Shown: positions 16,836 to 25,670 of the stretch, one piece after another | How positions within the stretch are numbered: position 1 is the stretch's first letter | How the letters are laid out: the number at the start of each line of letters is the position of its first letter | Assembly (NCBI GenBank): GCA_900318115.1 | Contig: ONJJ01000033.1 | Location: 1 to 39,392 of the forward strand | Origin: an uncultured Prevotellaceae bacterium | GTDB taxonomy: Bacteria > Bacteroidota > Bacteroidia > Bacteroidales > Bacteroidaceae | Direction: 5' to 3' | DNA: 39,392 bases | Notes under the pieces: generated by a model | Seen by the model: the letters and a program-made list of their open reading frames with translations, nothing else | Told to the model about the DNA's origin: nothing | The model's database searches: none | Program-made: the position numbers and the translations under genes

Positions 16836-17231
16836 ATGACAGATCCTATTGCAGACTATCTGACACGGCTCCGCAACGCCATCATGGCAAAACACCGCGT
16901 GGTGGAGGTTCCCGCGTCGAATCTGAAGAAGGAGATCACCAAGATCCTCTTCGAGAAGGGTTACATCCTGAACTACAAGTTTGTCGAGGATGGCCCTCAG
17001 GGCACCATCAAGATTGCCCTGAAGTACGATGCTGTTAACAAGGTTAACGCCATCAAGAAACTTATCCGCATCTCCCGTCCCGGTATGCGTAAGTACACCG
17101 GTTACAAGGACATGCCCCGTGTTATTAACGGACTGGGTGTTGCCATCATCTCCACGTCCAAAGGTGTAATGACAAACAAGGAAGCTGCCGAGCAGAAGAT
17201 CGGTGGTGAAGTACTTTGCTACGTTTATTAA
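16836..17231 (+). CDS. rpsH: 30S ribosomal protein S8
   Basis: The 131-residue protein is S8, a primary 16S binder and in E. coli the spc-operon repressor. It starts MTDPIADYLTRLRNAIMAKHRVVEVPAS and ends with the GLGVAIISTSKGVMTNKEAAEQKIGGEVLCYVY signature (key part STSKGVMT). The 83-base gap upstream is the largest in this part of the operon. Confidence 0.97.
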   Translation: MTDPIADYLTRLRNAIMAKHRVVEVPASNLKKEITKILFEKGYILNYKFVEDGPQGTIKIALKYDAVNKVNAIKKLIRISRPGMRKYTGYKDMPRVINGLGVAIISTSKGVMTNKEAAEQKIGGEVLCYVY

Positions 17232-17236
17232 TTAAT

Positions 17237-17242
17237 AGGAGG
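17237..17242 (+). promoter_or_regulatory. Canonical Shine-Dalgarno site before rplF
   Basis: AGGAGG lies 7 bases before the rplF ATG. This is unusual here: most neighbours have A-rich leaders without such a motif, as is typical of Bacteroidota. Confidence 0.7.
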
Positions 17243-17249
17243 ACTTAAC

Positions 17250-17831
17250 ATGTCAAGAATCGGTAAATTGCCCATAAACATCCCTGCAGGTGTTGAGATT
17301 TCCGTTAACGGCAACGTCGTTACCGTTAAGGGTAAGGAGGGTGTTTTAACCCAAGAGGTTAATCCTTCCATTAAAGTGAACTTTGACAAAGAAAAGGCTG
17401 AGGTGACGTTTGATATCGACGAGGCCTACGACCCCGAGAACATCACCTTGAAGCAGAAGCAGGCTTTCCACGGTCTGTACCGTTCGCTCATCCACAACAT
17501 GGTTGTCGGCGTCAGCGAGGGTTACACGAAGGAGCTGGAGCTTGTCGGTGTCGGCTATCGCGTGAGCAACAAGGGCAACCTTCTGGAGTTCGCTCTCGGC
17601 TACACCCACCCCATCTATTTCATGCTTCCCCAGGAGATTAAAGTTGAGACCAAGGCAGAACGTAACCAGAACCCGCAGATTATCCTGAAGTCCTGCGACA
17701 AGCAGCTTCTGGGTCAGATCTGTGCAAAGATCCGCACCTTCCGCAAGCCCGAGCCTTACAAGGGCAAGGGTATCCTGTTCAAGGGTGAGCAGATCCGCCG
17801 CAAGTCTGGTAAGTCCGCCGGTGCTAAGTAA
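17250..17831 (+). CDS. rplF: 50S ribosomal protein L6
   Basis: The 193-residue protein is L6, near the factor-binding site. MSRIGKLPINIPAGVEISVNGN, the VGVGYRVSNKGNLLEFALGYTHP repeat and the C-terminal FRKPEPYKGKGILFKGEQIRRKSGKSAGAK (key parts PEPYKGKGI and RRKSGKS) are clear. It is somewhat longer than E. coli L6. It has a full AGGAGG 7 bases before its ATG. Confidence 0.98.
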   Translation: MSRIGKLPINIPAGVEISVNGNVVTVKGKEGVLTQEVNPSIKVNFDKEKAEVTFDIDEAYDPENITLKQKQAFHGLYRSLIHNMVVGVSEGYTKELELVGVGYRVSNKGNLLEFALGYTHPIYFMLPQEIKVETKAERNQNPQIILKSCDKQLLGQICAKIRTFRKPEPYKGKGILFKGEQIRRKSGKSAGAK

Positions 17832-17853
17832 GTAACTCTAAAATAGCGTAATC

Positions 17854-18195
17854 ATGACAACGAAAATAGAAAGACGAATCAAGATTAAGTATAGAGTTCG
17901 CAACAAGATCTCCGGAACTGCTGAGCGTCCCCGCATGTCGGTTTTCCGCAGCAACAAGCAGATCTACGTTCAGGTTATCAACGACCTCACCGGCACCACT
18001 CTCTGTGCCGCTTCCTCCCTCGGAATGGAAGCATGCCCCAAGAAGGAGCAGGCTGCCAAGGTCGGTGAACTCATTGCAAAGAAAGCCCTGGAAGCTGGTA
18101 TCACCACGGTGGTCTTCGACCGCAACGGTTACCTCTACCATGGTCGTGTGAAAGAAGTTGCAGATGCAGCACGTAAAGGTGGACTTAAATTCTAA
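17854..18195 (+). CDS. rplR: 50S ribosomal protein L18
   Basis: The 113-residue protein is L18, the 5S rRNA partner of L5. [35 protein letters not shown] (key part RPRMSVFRS) and the C-terminal [26 protein letters not shown] (key part YHGRVK) fit the family. rpsE follows after 6 bases. Confidence 0.97.
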   Translation: MTTKIERRIKIKYRVRNKISGTAERPRMSVFRSNKQIYVQVINDLTGTTLCAASSLGMEACPKKEQAAKVGELIAKKALEAGITTVVFDRNGYLYHGRVKEVADAARKGGLKF

Positions 18196-18201
18196 ATCAT
18201 T

Positions 18202-18714
18202 ATGGCAATCAAGAATGTAAAGATCAATAGCGATGTAGAATTGAAGGATCGCCTCGTAGCCATCAACCGTGTCACCAAGGTGACAAAGGGTGGTCGCACC
18301 TTCACATTCGCAGCAATCGTAGTAGTCGGCGACGGCAAGGGAATCATCGGTTATGGCCTCGGCAAGGCCGGTGAGGTCACCGCCGCTATCGCCAAGGGTG
18401 TGGAGGCTGCCAAGAAGAATCTTGTGCAGATTCCCGTCCTCAACGGTACAGTGCCTCACGAGCAGGCTGCCAAGTTCGGCGGTGCCGAGGTACTCATCAT
18501 GCCCGCCAGCACCGGTACCGGTGTGGTGGCCGGTGGCGCTATGCGTGCCGTTCTCGAGAGTGTTGGTATCACTGACTGTCTGGCCAAGTCCAAGGGTTCC
18601 TCTAACCCCCACAACCTGGTGAAGGCTACCATCGCAGCCCTCGCTGAGATGCGCGACGCCCGCCAGGTGGCTCAGAACCGTGGCATCAGTGTAGAAAAAG
18701 TTTTCAGAGGTTAA
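18202..18714 (+). CDS. rpsE: 30S ribosomal protein S5
   Basis: The 170-residue protein is S5, of the decoding region. [19 protein letters not shown], then [21 protein letters not shown] and the C-terminal fold with [20 protein letters not shown] are diagnostic. rpmD starts 18 bases after its stop. Confidence 0.98.
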   Translation: MAIKNVKINSDVELKDRLVAINRVTKVTKGGRTFTFAAIVVVGDGKGIIGYGLGKAGEVTAAIAKGVEAAKKNLVQIPVLNGTVPHEQAAKFGGAEVLIMPASTGTGVVAGGAMRAVLESVGITDCLAKSKGSSNPHNLVKATIAALAEMRDARQVAQNRGISVEKVFRG

Positions 18715-18716
18715 CG

Positions 18717-18724
18717 AAGGAGGT
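18717..18724 (+). promoter_or_regulatory. Canonical Shine-Dalgarno site before rpmD
   Basis: AAGGAGGT lies 8 bases before the rpmD ATG at 18733. With the rplF site it is one of only two full anti-Shine-Dalgarno matches noticed in the superoperon. Confidence 0.7.
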
Positions 18725-18732
18725 TCAAGACT

Positions 18733-18909
18733 ATGGCAACTATCAAAGTGAAGCAAATCAAGAGCCGCATCGGCGCCCCCAAGAATCAGAAGCGCACACT
18801 CGACGCTATGGGGCTGAGAAAGTTGAATCACGTCGTGGAACTGGAGGACACTCCCTCCGTCCGCGGTCAGATTCAGACCGTACACCATTTGGTGAAGGTC
18901 CTGGACTAA
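18733..18909 (+). CDS. rpmD: 50S ribosomal protein L30
   Basis: This 58-codon gene reads MATIKVKQIKSRIGAPKNQK, then an RTLDAMGLRKLNHVVELEDT middle and ends QIQTVHHLVKVLD. The IGxPxxQxxTLxxLGLxKxxxxV pattern is the L30 signature. It fills the expected slot between rpsE and rplO. It is preceded by AAGGAGGT. Confidence 0.97.
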   Translation: MATIKVKQIKSRIGAPKNQKRTLDAMGLRKLNHVVELEDTPSVRGQIQTVHHLVKVLD

Positions 18910-18970
18910 TCACATTCAGTTTTCTCTCTCAAAACATTAAACTCTTAACCCTTTTAACCGACACACGATT

Positions 18971-19414
18971 ATGAAATTGAATACATTGAAACCCGCAGCA
19001 GGCGCAACTAAGACTCGCAAGAGAATTGGTCGCGGTCCCGGTTCTGGTCTCGGTGGTACTTCCACCCGTGGCCACAAGGGTGCCAAGGCTCGTTCGGGTT
19101 ATAAGAAGAAGATTGGTTTCGAAGGCGGTCAGATGCCTCTGCAGCGTCGTCTGCCCAAGTTCGGCTTCAAGAACATCAACCGCAAGGAGTATCAGCCCGT
19201 GAACCTGGCTCAGCTGCAGAAGCTGGCAGAGCAGGGCATGGAGAAGATCGGACTTGCAGAACTCGTCGCCGCTGGTCTGGCCAAGGCTGGCCAGCTGGTG
19301 AAGGTTCTCGGCAACGGTCAGCTCACTGCCAAGGTTGAGGTCGAGGCCAATGGCTTCTCGAAGACCGCAGAGGCTGCCATCACGGCTGCCGGCGGAAGCG
19401 CAAAAACCATCTAA
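18971..19414 (+). CDS. rplO: 50S ribosomal protein L15
   Basis: The 147-residue protein is L15. The Gly/Arg-rich start KTRKRIGRGPGSGLGGTSTRGHKG and GFEGGQMPLQRRLPKFGFKN are typical, with a C-terminal domain ending NGFSKTAEAAITAAGGSAKTI. secY follows after 12 bases. Confidence 0.97.
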   Translation: MKLNTLKPAAGATKTRKRIGRGPGSGLGGTSTRGHKGAKARSGYKKKIGFEGGQMPLQRRLPKFGFKNINRKEYQPVNLAQLQKLAEQGMEKIGLAELVAAGLAKAGQLVKVLGNGQLTAKVEVEANGFSKTAEAAITAAGGSAKTI

Positions 19415-19426
19415 GATTAAAGACTT

Positions 19427-20773
19427 ATGAAAAAGTTTTTTGCAACACTGAAGAACATCTGGATGATAGAGGACCTTCGCATGAAGATCCTCTTCACCGT
19501 GGCTTTTGCGGCTATCTACCGCTTCGGCTCCTTCGTGGTGCTTCCCGGCATCAACCCCAGCCAGCTCGTTGCCCTGCGCGAGCAAACCAGTGAGGGTCTG
19601 ATGAGCCTCCTGAACATGTTCTCTGGAGGTGCATTCTCCAACGCTTCCATCTTTGCGCTGGGAATCATGCCCTACATCACGGCGTCCATCGTCATCCAGC
19701 TCCTGGCTGTTGCTGTGCCTTACTTCCAGAAGATGCAGCGCGAGGGCGAGAGCGGTCGTCGGAAGATTAATCAGTACACACGTTACCTGACCATTTTCAT
19801 CCTGCTCTTCCAGGGTCCTGGTTACCTCGTTAACCTCCGTCACATGTCTGGCGGTGCCCTGAGTCCTGCCTTGGACTGGACTTGGTTCATGATTTCCTCC
19901 ACCGTCATCCTCGCCGCTGGCAGTATGTTCATTCTGTGGCTGGGCGAACGCATCACGGACAAGGGTATCGGTAACGGTGTCTCGATGATCATTATGCTGG
20001 GTATCATTGCCCGTCTGCCGCAGGCCTTCGGTCAGGAGGCTGTCAGCCGTCTGAATAACCTCAACGGTGGCGGTCTGGTTATGTTCCTGGTCGAGCTCGT
20101 CATCCTGTTCTTAGCCGTCCTGGCCGCTATCATGCTGACTCAGGGAACCCGCAAGGTGCCCGTGCAGTATGCCAAGCGCGTTGTCGGCGGTGGCCAGCAG
20201 ATTGGCGGTGCCCGTCAGTACATTCCCCTGAAGCTGTTTGCTGCCAATGTGATGCCTATCATCTTTGCTCAGGCTATCATGTTCCTCCCCATCACGCTCT
20301 ACGGAGCTCTGAGCGATGGACAGAACCCCTCGGCACTGATGATTGCGCTGTCCGACCACACCAGCTGGGCCTATAACCTGGCCTTCGCTGCGCTCATCAT
20401 CATCTTCACGTATCTCTACACGGCCATCACGATGAACCCCGTTCAGATGGCAGAGGACATGAAGCGCAACAACGGATTCATCCCCGGTGTGCGTCCGGGC
20501 AAGGACACAGCAGACTACATCGATAATGTGATGTCTCACATCATGTTGCCCGGTTCTCTCTTCCTGGCATTCATTGCCTGTATGCCTGCTTTCGCCGGCC
20601 TGCTGAATGTCCAGCCAGAGTTTGCTCAGTTCTTCGGCGGCACCTCGCTGCTCATCCTCGTGGGCGTAGTCCTCGACACGTTGCAGCAGATTGAGAGCCA
20701 CCTGCTCATGCGCCACTACGATGGCCTCCTTGAGTCGGGTCGTATCCATGGCCGTGGAATGAATGCCTACTAA
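19427..20773 (+). CDS. secY: Preprotein translocase subunit SecY
   Basis: The 448-residue inner-membrane protein forms the Sec channel with SecE and SecG. About ten hydrophobic segments are seen, the first at residues about 20-42 (ILFTVAFAAIYRFGSFVVLPGI). Family landmarks are FSGGAFSNASIFALGIMPYITASIVIQLL and the cytoplasmic loop QGTRKVPVQYAKRVVGGGQQ. The C-terminal tail IHGRGMNAY is basic. It lies in the standard place after rplO. Confidence 0.97.
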   Translation: MKKFFATLKNIWMIEDLRMKILFTVAFAAIYRFGSFVVLPGINPSQLVALREQTSEGLMSLLNMFSGGAFSNASIFALGIMPYITASIVIQLLAVAVPYFQKMQREGESGRRKINQYTRYLTIFILLFQGPGYLVNLRHMSGGALSPALDWTWFMISSTVILAAGSMFILWLGERITDKGIGNGVSMIIMLGIIARLPQAFGQEAVSRLNNLNGGGLVMFLVELVILFLAVLAAIMLTQGTRKVPVQYAKRVVGGGQQIGGARQYIPLKLFAANVMPIIFAQAIMFLPITLYGALSDGQNPSALMIALSDHTSWAYNLAFAALIIIFTYLYTAITMNPVQMAEDMKRNNGFIPGVRPGKDTADYIDNVMSHIMLPGSLFLAFIACMPAFAGLLNVQPEFAQFFGGTSLLILVGVVLDTLQQIESHLLMRHYDGLLESGRIHGRGMNAY

Positions 20774-20794
20774 ACACAAGCGATCTATCACCTA

Positions 20795-21601
20795 ATGATA
20801 TTTCTAAAGACAGAGGACGAGATTGAGCTGATGCGCGCCGCCAACCAGTTGGTGGCCGCGACGCTCGCCGAGGTTGGCCGCGCCATCCGCCCGGGTGTCA
20901 CCACAGCTCAACTCGACCGTCTTGCCGACGAGTTCATCCGCGACCACGGTGCCGTGCCTACGTTCAAGGGTTTCCCCAATCCCTATGGTGGTCCCTTCCC
21001 CGGCAGCATCTGTGCTTCCGTCAACGAAGTGGTGGTTCACGGAGTTCCGTCGGAGCAGACGGTACTGAAGGATGGCGACATCATTTCAGTGGACTGCGGC
21101 ACACTCCTGAATGGCTACAACGGTGACAGCTGCTACACCTTCCAGGTGGGTGAGGTTGCCGAGGACATCCGTCAGTTGCTGCGCACGACGAAAGAGTCGC
21201 TCTACAAGGGCATCGAGCAGGCTGTGGCAGGCCACCGCATCGGCGACATCGGCTATGCCGTTCAGTCTCACTGCGAGGCTCAGGGCTACGGAGTAGTACG
21301 TGAGTTCGTGGGACATGGCATCGGCCGTGAGATGCACGAGGATCCTCAGGTACCCAACTACGGTCGTCGCGGTCAGGGCAAGCAGATCAAGAACGGTCTG
21401 TGCATCGCCATCGAGCCGATGATCACCATGGGTACTCATGAGGTCTATATGGCAGACGACAAGTGGACGATCTACACCCGCGACCACCGCCCGGCAGCCC
21501 ACTTCGAACACACCATGGCCATCCATCATGGCAAGGCCGACATCCTCTCCTCGTTCGAGGAAATAGAGAAATTGGAAGCGCAACGTAACCAAACATTATA
21601 A
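20795..21601 (+). CDS. map: Methionine aminopeptidase type I
   Basis: The 268-residue enzyme removes the initiator Met from nascent proteins. The five metal ligands of the family are visible: D100 and D111 ([13 protein letters not shown]), H174 (FVGHGIG), E207 (AIEPM) and E238 (FEHTM); H82 in VVVHG is the conserved substrate-side histidine. There is no N-terminal zinc-finger extension. It sits between secY and infA, as in many bacteria. Confidence 0.97.
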   Translation: MIFLKTEDEIELMRAANQLVAATLAEVGRAIRPGVTTAQLDRLADEFIRDHGAVPTFKGFPNPYGGPFPGSICASVNEVVVHGVPSEQTVLKDGDIISVDCGTLLNGYNGDSCYTFQVGEVAEDIRQLLRTTKESLYKGIEQAVAGHRIGDIGYAVQSHCEAQGYGVVREFVGHGIGREMHEDPQVPNYGRRGQGKQIKNGLCIAIEPMITMGTHEVYMADDKWTIYTRDHRPAAHFEHTMAIHHGKADILSSFEEIEKLEAQRNQTL

Positions 21602-21623
21602 ACAGATCCAACTGATACGAAGT

Positions 21624-21842
21624 ATGGCAAAGCAATCCGCTATTGAGCAAGATGGGCAGATAATGGAATCCCTCTCCAATGCTATGTTCCGCGTAGAACT
21701 GGAGAACGGGCATCAGATCACCGCCCACATATCTGGCAAGATGAGAATGCATTACATTAAGATTCTTCCTGGCGACAAGGTCAAGGTGGAAATGAGCCCC
21801 TATGACCTGTCCAAGGGACGCATCGTATTCAGATACAAATAA
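21624..21842 (+). CDS. infA: Translation initiation factor IF-1
   Basis: The 72-residue OB-fold protein blocks the A site during initiation. [29 protein letters not shown] and the [23 protein letters not shown] end (key part [10 protein letters not shown]) are diagnostic. rpmJ follows after 13 bases. Confidence 0.97.
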   Translation: MAKQSAIEQDGQIMESLSNAMFRVELENGHQITAHISGKMRMHYIKILPGDKVKVEMSPYDLSKGRIVFRYK

Positions 21843-21855
21843 ATGAACAAAGAAT

Positions 21856-21972
21856 ATGAAAACAAGAGCCTCTTTGAAAAAGCGCACCCCCGACTGCAAG
21901 ATCGTACGCCGCAAGGGTCGCCTCTATGTGATTAACAAGAAAAACCCTAAGTTCAAAATGCGTCAGGGTTAA
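21856..21972 (+). CDS. rpmJ: 50S ribosomal protein L36 (zinc-free form)
   Basis: The 38-residue product starts [20 protein letters not shown] and ends [11 protein letters not shown]. Only one of the zinc ligands of the Cys-type protein remains (Cys14); the other cysteine positions read Thr and Asn, and the histidine position reads Phe. It is therefore the C-minus form that needs no zinc. It fills the usual slot between infA and rpsM. Confidence 0.96.
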   Translation: MKTRASLKKRTPDCKIVRRKGRLYVINKKNPKFKMRQG

Positions 21973-22003
21973 TCGTATTGCAATTTAAGAATAAAAATAG
22001 TAT

Positions 22004-22384
22004 ATGGCAATAAGAATTGTTGGTGTTGATTTGCCTCAGAACAAGAGAGGTGAAATCGCTTTGACCTATGTCTTTGGCATTGGTCGCAGTAGCGCAGCAA
22101 AAATCCTCGCCAAGGCCGGTGTCGACAAGGACATCAAGGTCAAGGACTGGACCGACGAGCAGGCCGGTAAGATCCGTGAGGTGATTGCTGCAGAATACAA
22201 GGTCGAAGGTGACCTTCGCACAGAAATCACGATGAACATCAAGCGCCTGATGGATATAGGTTGCTATCGTGGTGTCCGTCATCGTCATGGACTTCCCGTC
22301 CGTGGCCAGAGCACGAAGAACAATGCCCGCACTCGCAAGGGCAAGAAGAAGACCGTTGCAAACAAGAAAAAGGCTACCAAATAA
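22004..22384 (+). CDS. rpsM: 30S ribosomal protein S13
   Basis: The 126-residue protein is S13, of the 30S head and subunit bridge. [27 protein letters not shown] and [31 protein letters not shown] (key part [11 protein letters not shown]) are diagnostic. It ends in a Lys-rich tail and is followed by rpsK after 10 bases. Confidence 0.98.
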   Translation: MAIRIVGVDLPQNKRGEIALTYVFGIGRSSAAKILAKAGVDKDIKVKDWTDEQAGKIREVIAAEYKVEGDLRTEITMNIKRLMDIGCYRGVRHRHGLPVRGQSTKNNARTRKGKKKTVANKKKATK

Positions 22385-22394
22385 TCATTAAGAT

Positions 22395-22784
22395 ATGGCA
22401 AAGAAAACAGTCGCAGCTAAGAAAAGAAATGTGAAGGTTGATGCTCTGGGCCAGCTTCATGTGCACAGTTCCTTCAACAATGTCATCGTTTCGCTTGCCA
22501 ACAGCGAGGGTCAGGTGATTTCCTGGTCCAGCGCCGGCAAGATGGGATTCCGCGGTTCCAAGAAGAACACTCCCTATGCCGCCCAGATGGCCGCTCAGGA
22601 TTGCGCCAAGATTGCTTACGACCTCGGCCTCCGCAAGGTGAAGGCCTATGTGAAGGGTCCCGGCAACGGTCGCGAGTCCGCTATCCGTACCATCCATGGT
22701 GCAGGCATTGAGGTAGTAGAAATCATCGACGTTACTCCGCTTCCCTTCAACGGATGTCGTCCTCCGAAGCGTCGCAGAGTCTAA
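22395..22784 (+). CDS. rpsK: 30S ribosomal protein S11
   Basis: The 129-residue protein is S11, of the platform. [38 protein letters not shown] and the C-terminal [18 protein letters not shown] fit the family end to end. The 167-base spacer that follows holds a folded leader before rpsD. Confidence 0.98.
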   Translation: MAKKTVAAKKRNVKVDALGQLHVHSSFNNVIVSLANSEGQVISWSSAGKMGFRGSKKNTPYAAQMAAQDCAKIAYDLGLRKVKAYVKGPGNGRESAIRTIHGAGIEVVEIIDVTPLPFNGCRPPKRRRV

Positions 22785-22815
22785 GTCACTGAGAGATCCC
22801 TACAACATCAAAGAA

Positions 22816-22923
22816 GAGCTCGGCGAAGGGTGGGAGCAAAGCGACCTAATTACAAAGGGCACATACATCCTCATCTGTAAGTTAGCGCGGCTGCTAAGGT
22901 CCGCTCCTTTTCCCTCGAAGCTC
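22816..22923 (+). ncRNA. Candidate structured leader upstream of rpsD
   Basis: Six nested helices line up in order: GAGCT (22816-22820) with AGCTC (22919-22923); CG (22824-22825) with CG (22916-22917); AGGG (22827-22830) with CCCT (22912-22915); GGA (22833-22835) with TCC (22905-22907); GCG (22841-22843) with CGC (22902-22904); ACCT (22844-22847) with AGGT (22897-22900). Inside, TTAGC (22882-22886) can pair with GCTAA (22893-22897) and competes at its last base with the long stem. Position before rpsD suggests S4 autoregulation, known in other bacteria through different folds. Confidence 0.6.
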
Positions 22924-22951
22924 GAAACAATTAAAATCTAAAAAAGAAACT

Positions 22952-23557
22952 ATGGCTCGTTATACTGGTCCAAAGTCAAAGATTGCCCGCCGTTTCGGCG
23001 AGGCCATTTTCGGTCCCGACAAGGTTTTGTCCAAGCGTAACTTCCCTCCCGGGCAGCATGGCAACAACCGTCGTCGCAAGACCTCCGAGTACGGCATCAT
23101 GCTTGCTGAGAAGCAGAAGGCCAAATACACCTATGGCGTACTCGAGAAGCAGTTCCGCAACATGTTTGAGAAGGCAGCCCGCACCAATGGTATTACCGGT
23201 GAAATCCTGCTCCAGAATCTGGAGTGCCGCCTGGACAATGTCGTCTTCCGTCTCGGCATTGCTCCCACCCGTGCTGCTGCCCGTCAGCTCGTCAGCCACC
23301 GCCACATCGTCGTCGATGGCAAGGTGGTGAATATCCCCTCCTACAGCGTCAAGCCCGGCCAAATCGTGGGTGTGCGCGAGAAGTCCAAGTCCCTTGAGGT
23401 GATTGCAGCTGCCCTGGCAGGCTTCAACCACAGCAAGTACCCCTGGATTGAATGGGACGAGACTCAGAAAGCCGGCAAGCTCCTGCACAAGCCTGAGCGC
23501 GCAGACATTCCTGAGAATATCAAGGAGCAACTGATTGTTGAACTGTACTCTAAATAA
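22952..23557 (+). CDS. rpsD: 30S ribosomal protein S4
   Basis: The 201-residue protein nucleates the 16S 5' domain. [21 protein letters not shown], the RNA-binding S4 domain [30 protein letters not shown] (key part [10 protein letters not shown]) and the C-terminal [13 protein letters not shown] fit the family. S4 represses ribosomal-protein mRNAs in several bacteria; the folded spacer at 22816-22923 is a natural candidate target. Confidence 0.98.
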   Translation: MARYTGPKSKIARRFGEAIFGPDKVLSKRNFPPGQHGNNRRRKTSEYGIMLAEKQKAKYTYGVLEKQFRNMFEKAARTNGITGEILLQNLECRLDNVVFRLGIAPTRAAARQLVSHRHIVVDGKVVNIPSYSVKPGQIVGVREKSKSLEVIAAALAGFNHSKYPWIEWDETQKAGKLLHKPERADIPENIKEQLIVELYSK

Positions 23558-23566
23558 AAATTGATT

Positions 23567-24559
23567 ATGGCGATATTAGCATTTCAAAGACCTGATAAGG
23601 TGTTAATGGTGGAGGCCGACGACAAATACGGCAAGTTCGAATTTCGTCCGTTGGAGCCCGGCTTCGGTATTACCGTAGGTAATGCTCTTCGCCGTATTCT
23701 GCTTTCTTCCCTGGAGGGTTATGCCATCAATACGGTTCGTATCAATGGCGTAGAACATGAATTTGCATCGGTGCCTGGCGTGAAGGAGGATGTGACGAAC
23801 ATCATCCTGAACCTCAAGCAGGTGCGCTTCAGACAGGTTGTAGAAGAATTTGAGAACGAGAAGGTCAGTGTGACTGTCGAGAACACCACCGAGTTCAAGG
23901 CTGGTGACTTCAACAAGTACCTGACAGGCTTCGAAGTATTGAATCCTGAATTGGTCATCTGCCACCTGGATGCCAAGGCTTCCATGCAGATCGAGATTTC
24001 CATCAACAAGGGTCGCGGCTACGTGCCCTCTGAGGAGAATCGCGAGTTCTGCACGGACGTCAACGTCATCCCCGTGGACTCCATCTACACGCCCATCCGC
24101 AACGTCAAGTACGCTGTGGAGAACTACCGTGTGGAGCAGAAGACCGACTACGAGAAGCTCGTTCTCGAAATCACCACCGATGGTTCTATCCAGCCGAAGG
24201 ATGCTCTCAAAGAGGCAGCCAAGATCCTCATCTACCACTTCATGCTCTTCTCCGACGAGAAGATCACTATCGAGAACTCCGATGCCGAGGGCAACGAAGA
24301 ATTCGATGAGGAGATTCTCCATATGCGTCAACTCCTGAAGACAAAGCTCGTCGACATGGATCTCTCCGTGCGCGCCCTGAATTGCCTGAAGGCCGCTGAC
24401 GTCGAGACTCTGGGTGACCTCGTTCAGTTCAACAAGACTGACCTGCTCAAGTTCCGTAACTTCGGTAAGAAATCGCTCACCGAGCTTGATGATTTGCTCG
24501 AGAGTCTGAATCTATCGTTTGGAACCGACATTTCAAAGTATAAATTAGACAAAGATTAA
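23567..24559 (+). CDS. rpoA: RNA polymerase alpha subunit
   Basis: The 330-residue protein has the N-terminal assembly domain ([24 protein letters not shown]) and, after an acidic linker near residue 235-250, the C-terminal DNA- and activator-binding domain ([20 protein letters not shown], then [20 protein letters not shown]). The ATG at 23567 is preferred to the in-frame TTG at 23561. It lies 9 bases after rpsD. Confidence 0.98.
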   Translation: MAILAFQRPDKVLMVEADDKYGKFEFRPLEPGFGITVGNALRRILLSSLEGYAINTVRINGVEHEFASVPGVKEDVTNIILNLKQVRFRQVVEEFENEKVSVTVENTTEFKAGDFNKYLTGFEVLNPELVICHLDAKASMQIEISINKGRGYVPSEENREFCTDVNVIPVDSIYTPIRNVKYAVENYRVEQKTDYEKLVLEITTDGSIQPKDALKEAAKILIYHFMLFSDEKITIENSDAEGNEEFDEEILHMRQLLKTKLVDMDLSVRALNCLKAADVETLGDLVQFNKTDLLKFRNFGKKSLTELDDLLESLNLSFGTDISKYKLDKD

Positions 24560-24567
24560 ATTTTCCT

Positions 24568-25068
24568 ATGAGACACGGAAAGAAATTCAACCACCTGAGC
24601 CGTACTGCATCTCACCGCGATGCCATGCTCTCCAACATGGCCGTCTCGCTGATCATGCACAAAAGAATCACTACGACTCTCGCCAAGGCCAAGGCTCTCA
24701 AGAAGTTTGTCGAGCCCTTGCTGACCAAGGCAAAACAAGATACCACCAACGCGCGTCGCGTTGTCTTCAGCCACCTGCAGAACAAGTTCGCCGTGACCGA
24801 GCTCTTCCAGGTCATCAGCCCGAAGATTGCCGATCGTCCCGGCGGCTACACCCGCATCATCAAGACTGGCTTCCGCCAGGGTGACATGGCTCCCGTCTGC
24901 TTCATCGAACTCGTTGACTTCGATGAGAACATGGCCAAGACACAGAAGAAGGCAACTCGCACACGTCGCAGCCGCAAGTCCAATGCTGCTGCAACCGCTA
25001 CCGAGGCTCCGGCTGCCGCAGAGGCACCCGTAGCAGAGGAAGCACCCGCAGAGGCTCCTGCTGAATAA
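24568..25068 (+). CDS. rplQ: 50S ribosomal protein L17 with an acidic Ala/Pro-rich tail
   Basis: The 166-residue product has the L17 core ([20 protein letters not shown], then [28 protein letters not shown]; key part GGYTRI) in residues 1-120. A basic linker ([12 protein letters not shown]) and an Ala/Glu/Pro-rich tail follow. E. coli L17 has 127 residues, so about 40 residues are extra; such tails are common in Bacteroidota. It is the last gene of the superoperon and is followed by a strong terminator. Confidence 0.97.
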   Translation: MRHGKKFNHLSRTASHRDAMLSNMAVSLIMHKRITTTLAKAKALKKFVEPLLTKAKQDTTNARRVVFSHLQNKFAVTELFQVISPKIADRPGGYTRIIKTGFRQGDMAPVCFIELVDFDENMAKTQKKATRTRRSRKSNAAATATEAPAAAEAPVAEEAPAEAPAE

Positions 25069-25093
25069 TTCTTAATTGCAATACATCAGTGAG

Positions 25094-25121
25094 AAGGGCA
25101 ACCCGTGAGGGCTGCCCTTTT
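25094..25121 (+). terminator. Terminator of the ribosomal superoperon
   Basis: AAGGGCA (25094-25100) pairs with TGCCCTT (25113-25119), enclosing CCC/GGG (25102-25104, 25109-25111) and a GTGA loop. The stem runs into TTTT (25118-25121). It lies 26 bases after the rplQ stop. Confidence 0.85.
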
Positions 25122-25123
25122 CC

Positions 25124-25225
25124 GCCCTGGGCGAGCATGGCGAGAACGGCGTGATGTACTACCTCGCCGACGCCAAGGCCGACTTCTTCAAGATGATGGA
25201 GTTGGTAGAAACGATTAAGTTCTGA
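25124..25225 (+). pseudogene. Possible 3' fragment of a decayed gene
   Basis: Directly after the terminator a frame without a start codon reads ALGEHGENGVMYYLADAKAD and goes on FFKMMELVETIKF, then TGA at 25223-25225. Codon choice (GCC, GAC, AAG, CTC) is like the strongly coding neighbours, and the peptide looks like a real protein end, but the frame is closed upstream by TGA at 25106-25108. I do not recognise the parent family. It may be the leftover of a rearrangement that placed the terminator here. Confidence 0.35.
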
Positions 25226-25285
25226 CACGTAGTCAGCAAACCAATTATTAACTTCTAAAACAAGAATCCACTCCTCTGAAGCATC

Positions 25286-25316
25286 ATCTCCCCTCCCCCA
25301 CTCCGGGAGGGATGAG
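25286..25316. repeat. Short GC-rich inverted repeat
   Basis: A CCCTCCC run and a GGGAGGG run face each other across a short spacer between about 25288 and 25311, just before the small winged-helix gene. The CCCCTCCCC style resembles the repeat inside argF' (37700-37835), but it is much shorter and not the same sequence. Confidence 0.4.
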
Positions 25317-25336
25317 GGGTGGAGCCGTCAACCACA

Positions 25337-25510
25337 ATGAAAGAACAAGTTCTCCAAGCCATGCGCGAGGCAGGCAAACCCGTCTCCGCAGGCGATGTTA
25401 CCAAGGCACTGGGTGCCGACCGCAAGGAAGTCGATAAGGCATTTGCCGAACTGAAGAAGGAGGGCGCCATCGTGTCGCCCGTCCGTTGCAAGTGGGAACC
25501 CGCCAAGTAA
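25337..25510 (+). CDS. Small winged-helix-like DNA-binding protein
   Basis: The 57-residue product reads MKEQVLQAMREAGKPVSAGD, then VTKALGADRKEVDKAFAELKKEGAIVSPVRCKW (key parts ADRKEVDKAF and GAIVSP). The helix pattern and final strand pair fit a minimal winged helix-turn-helix domain, and similar short proteins are widespread in Bacteroidales. It is probably a nucleic-acid-binding protein with no effector domain. The ATG at 25337 is preferred over an earlier in-frame non-ATG codon. It stands alone, 160 bases before the MBL gene. Confidence 0.65.
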   Translation: MKEQVLQAMREAGKPVSAGDVTKALGADRKEVDKAFAELKKEGAIVSPVRCKWEPAK

Positions 25511-25670
25511 CCCTCACACCCAGGCTTCGCTGGTGCCCCACACACGCATCATGCAGCATACCATTTTTTCTTTTCATTTTGTGCCGGGACGGCGTCCAGG
25601 TTACTGAGCGATTAAGCTGAAAGTCACCGCTCTGCCGCCCCCACATCTTTCTATTCTTATCTTATCCGCA

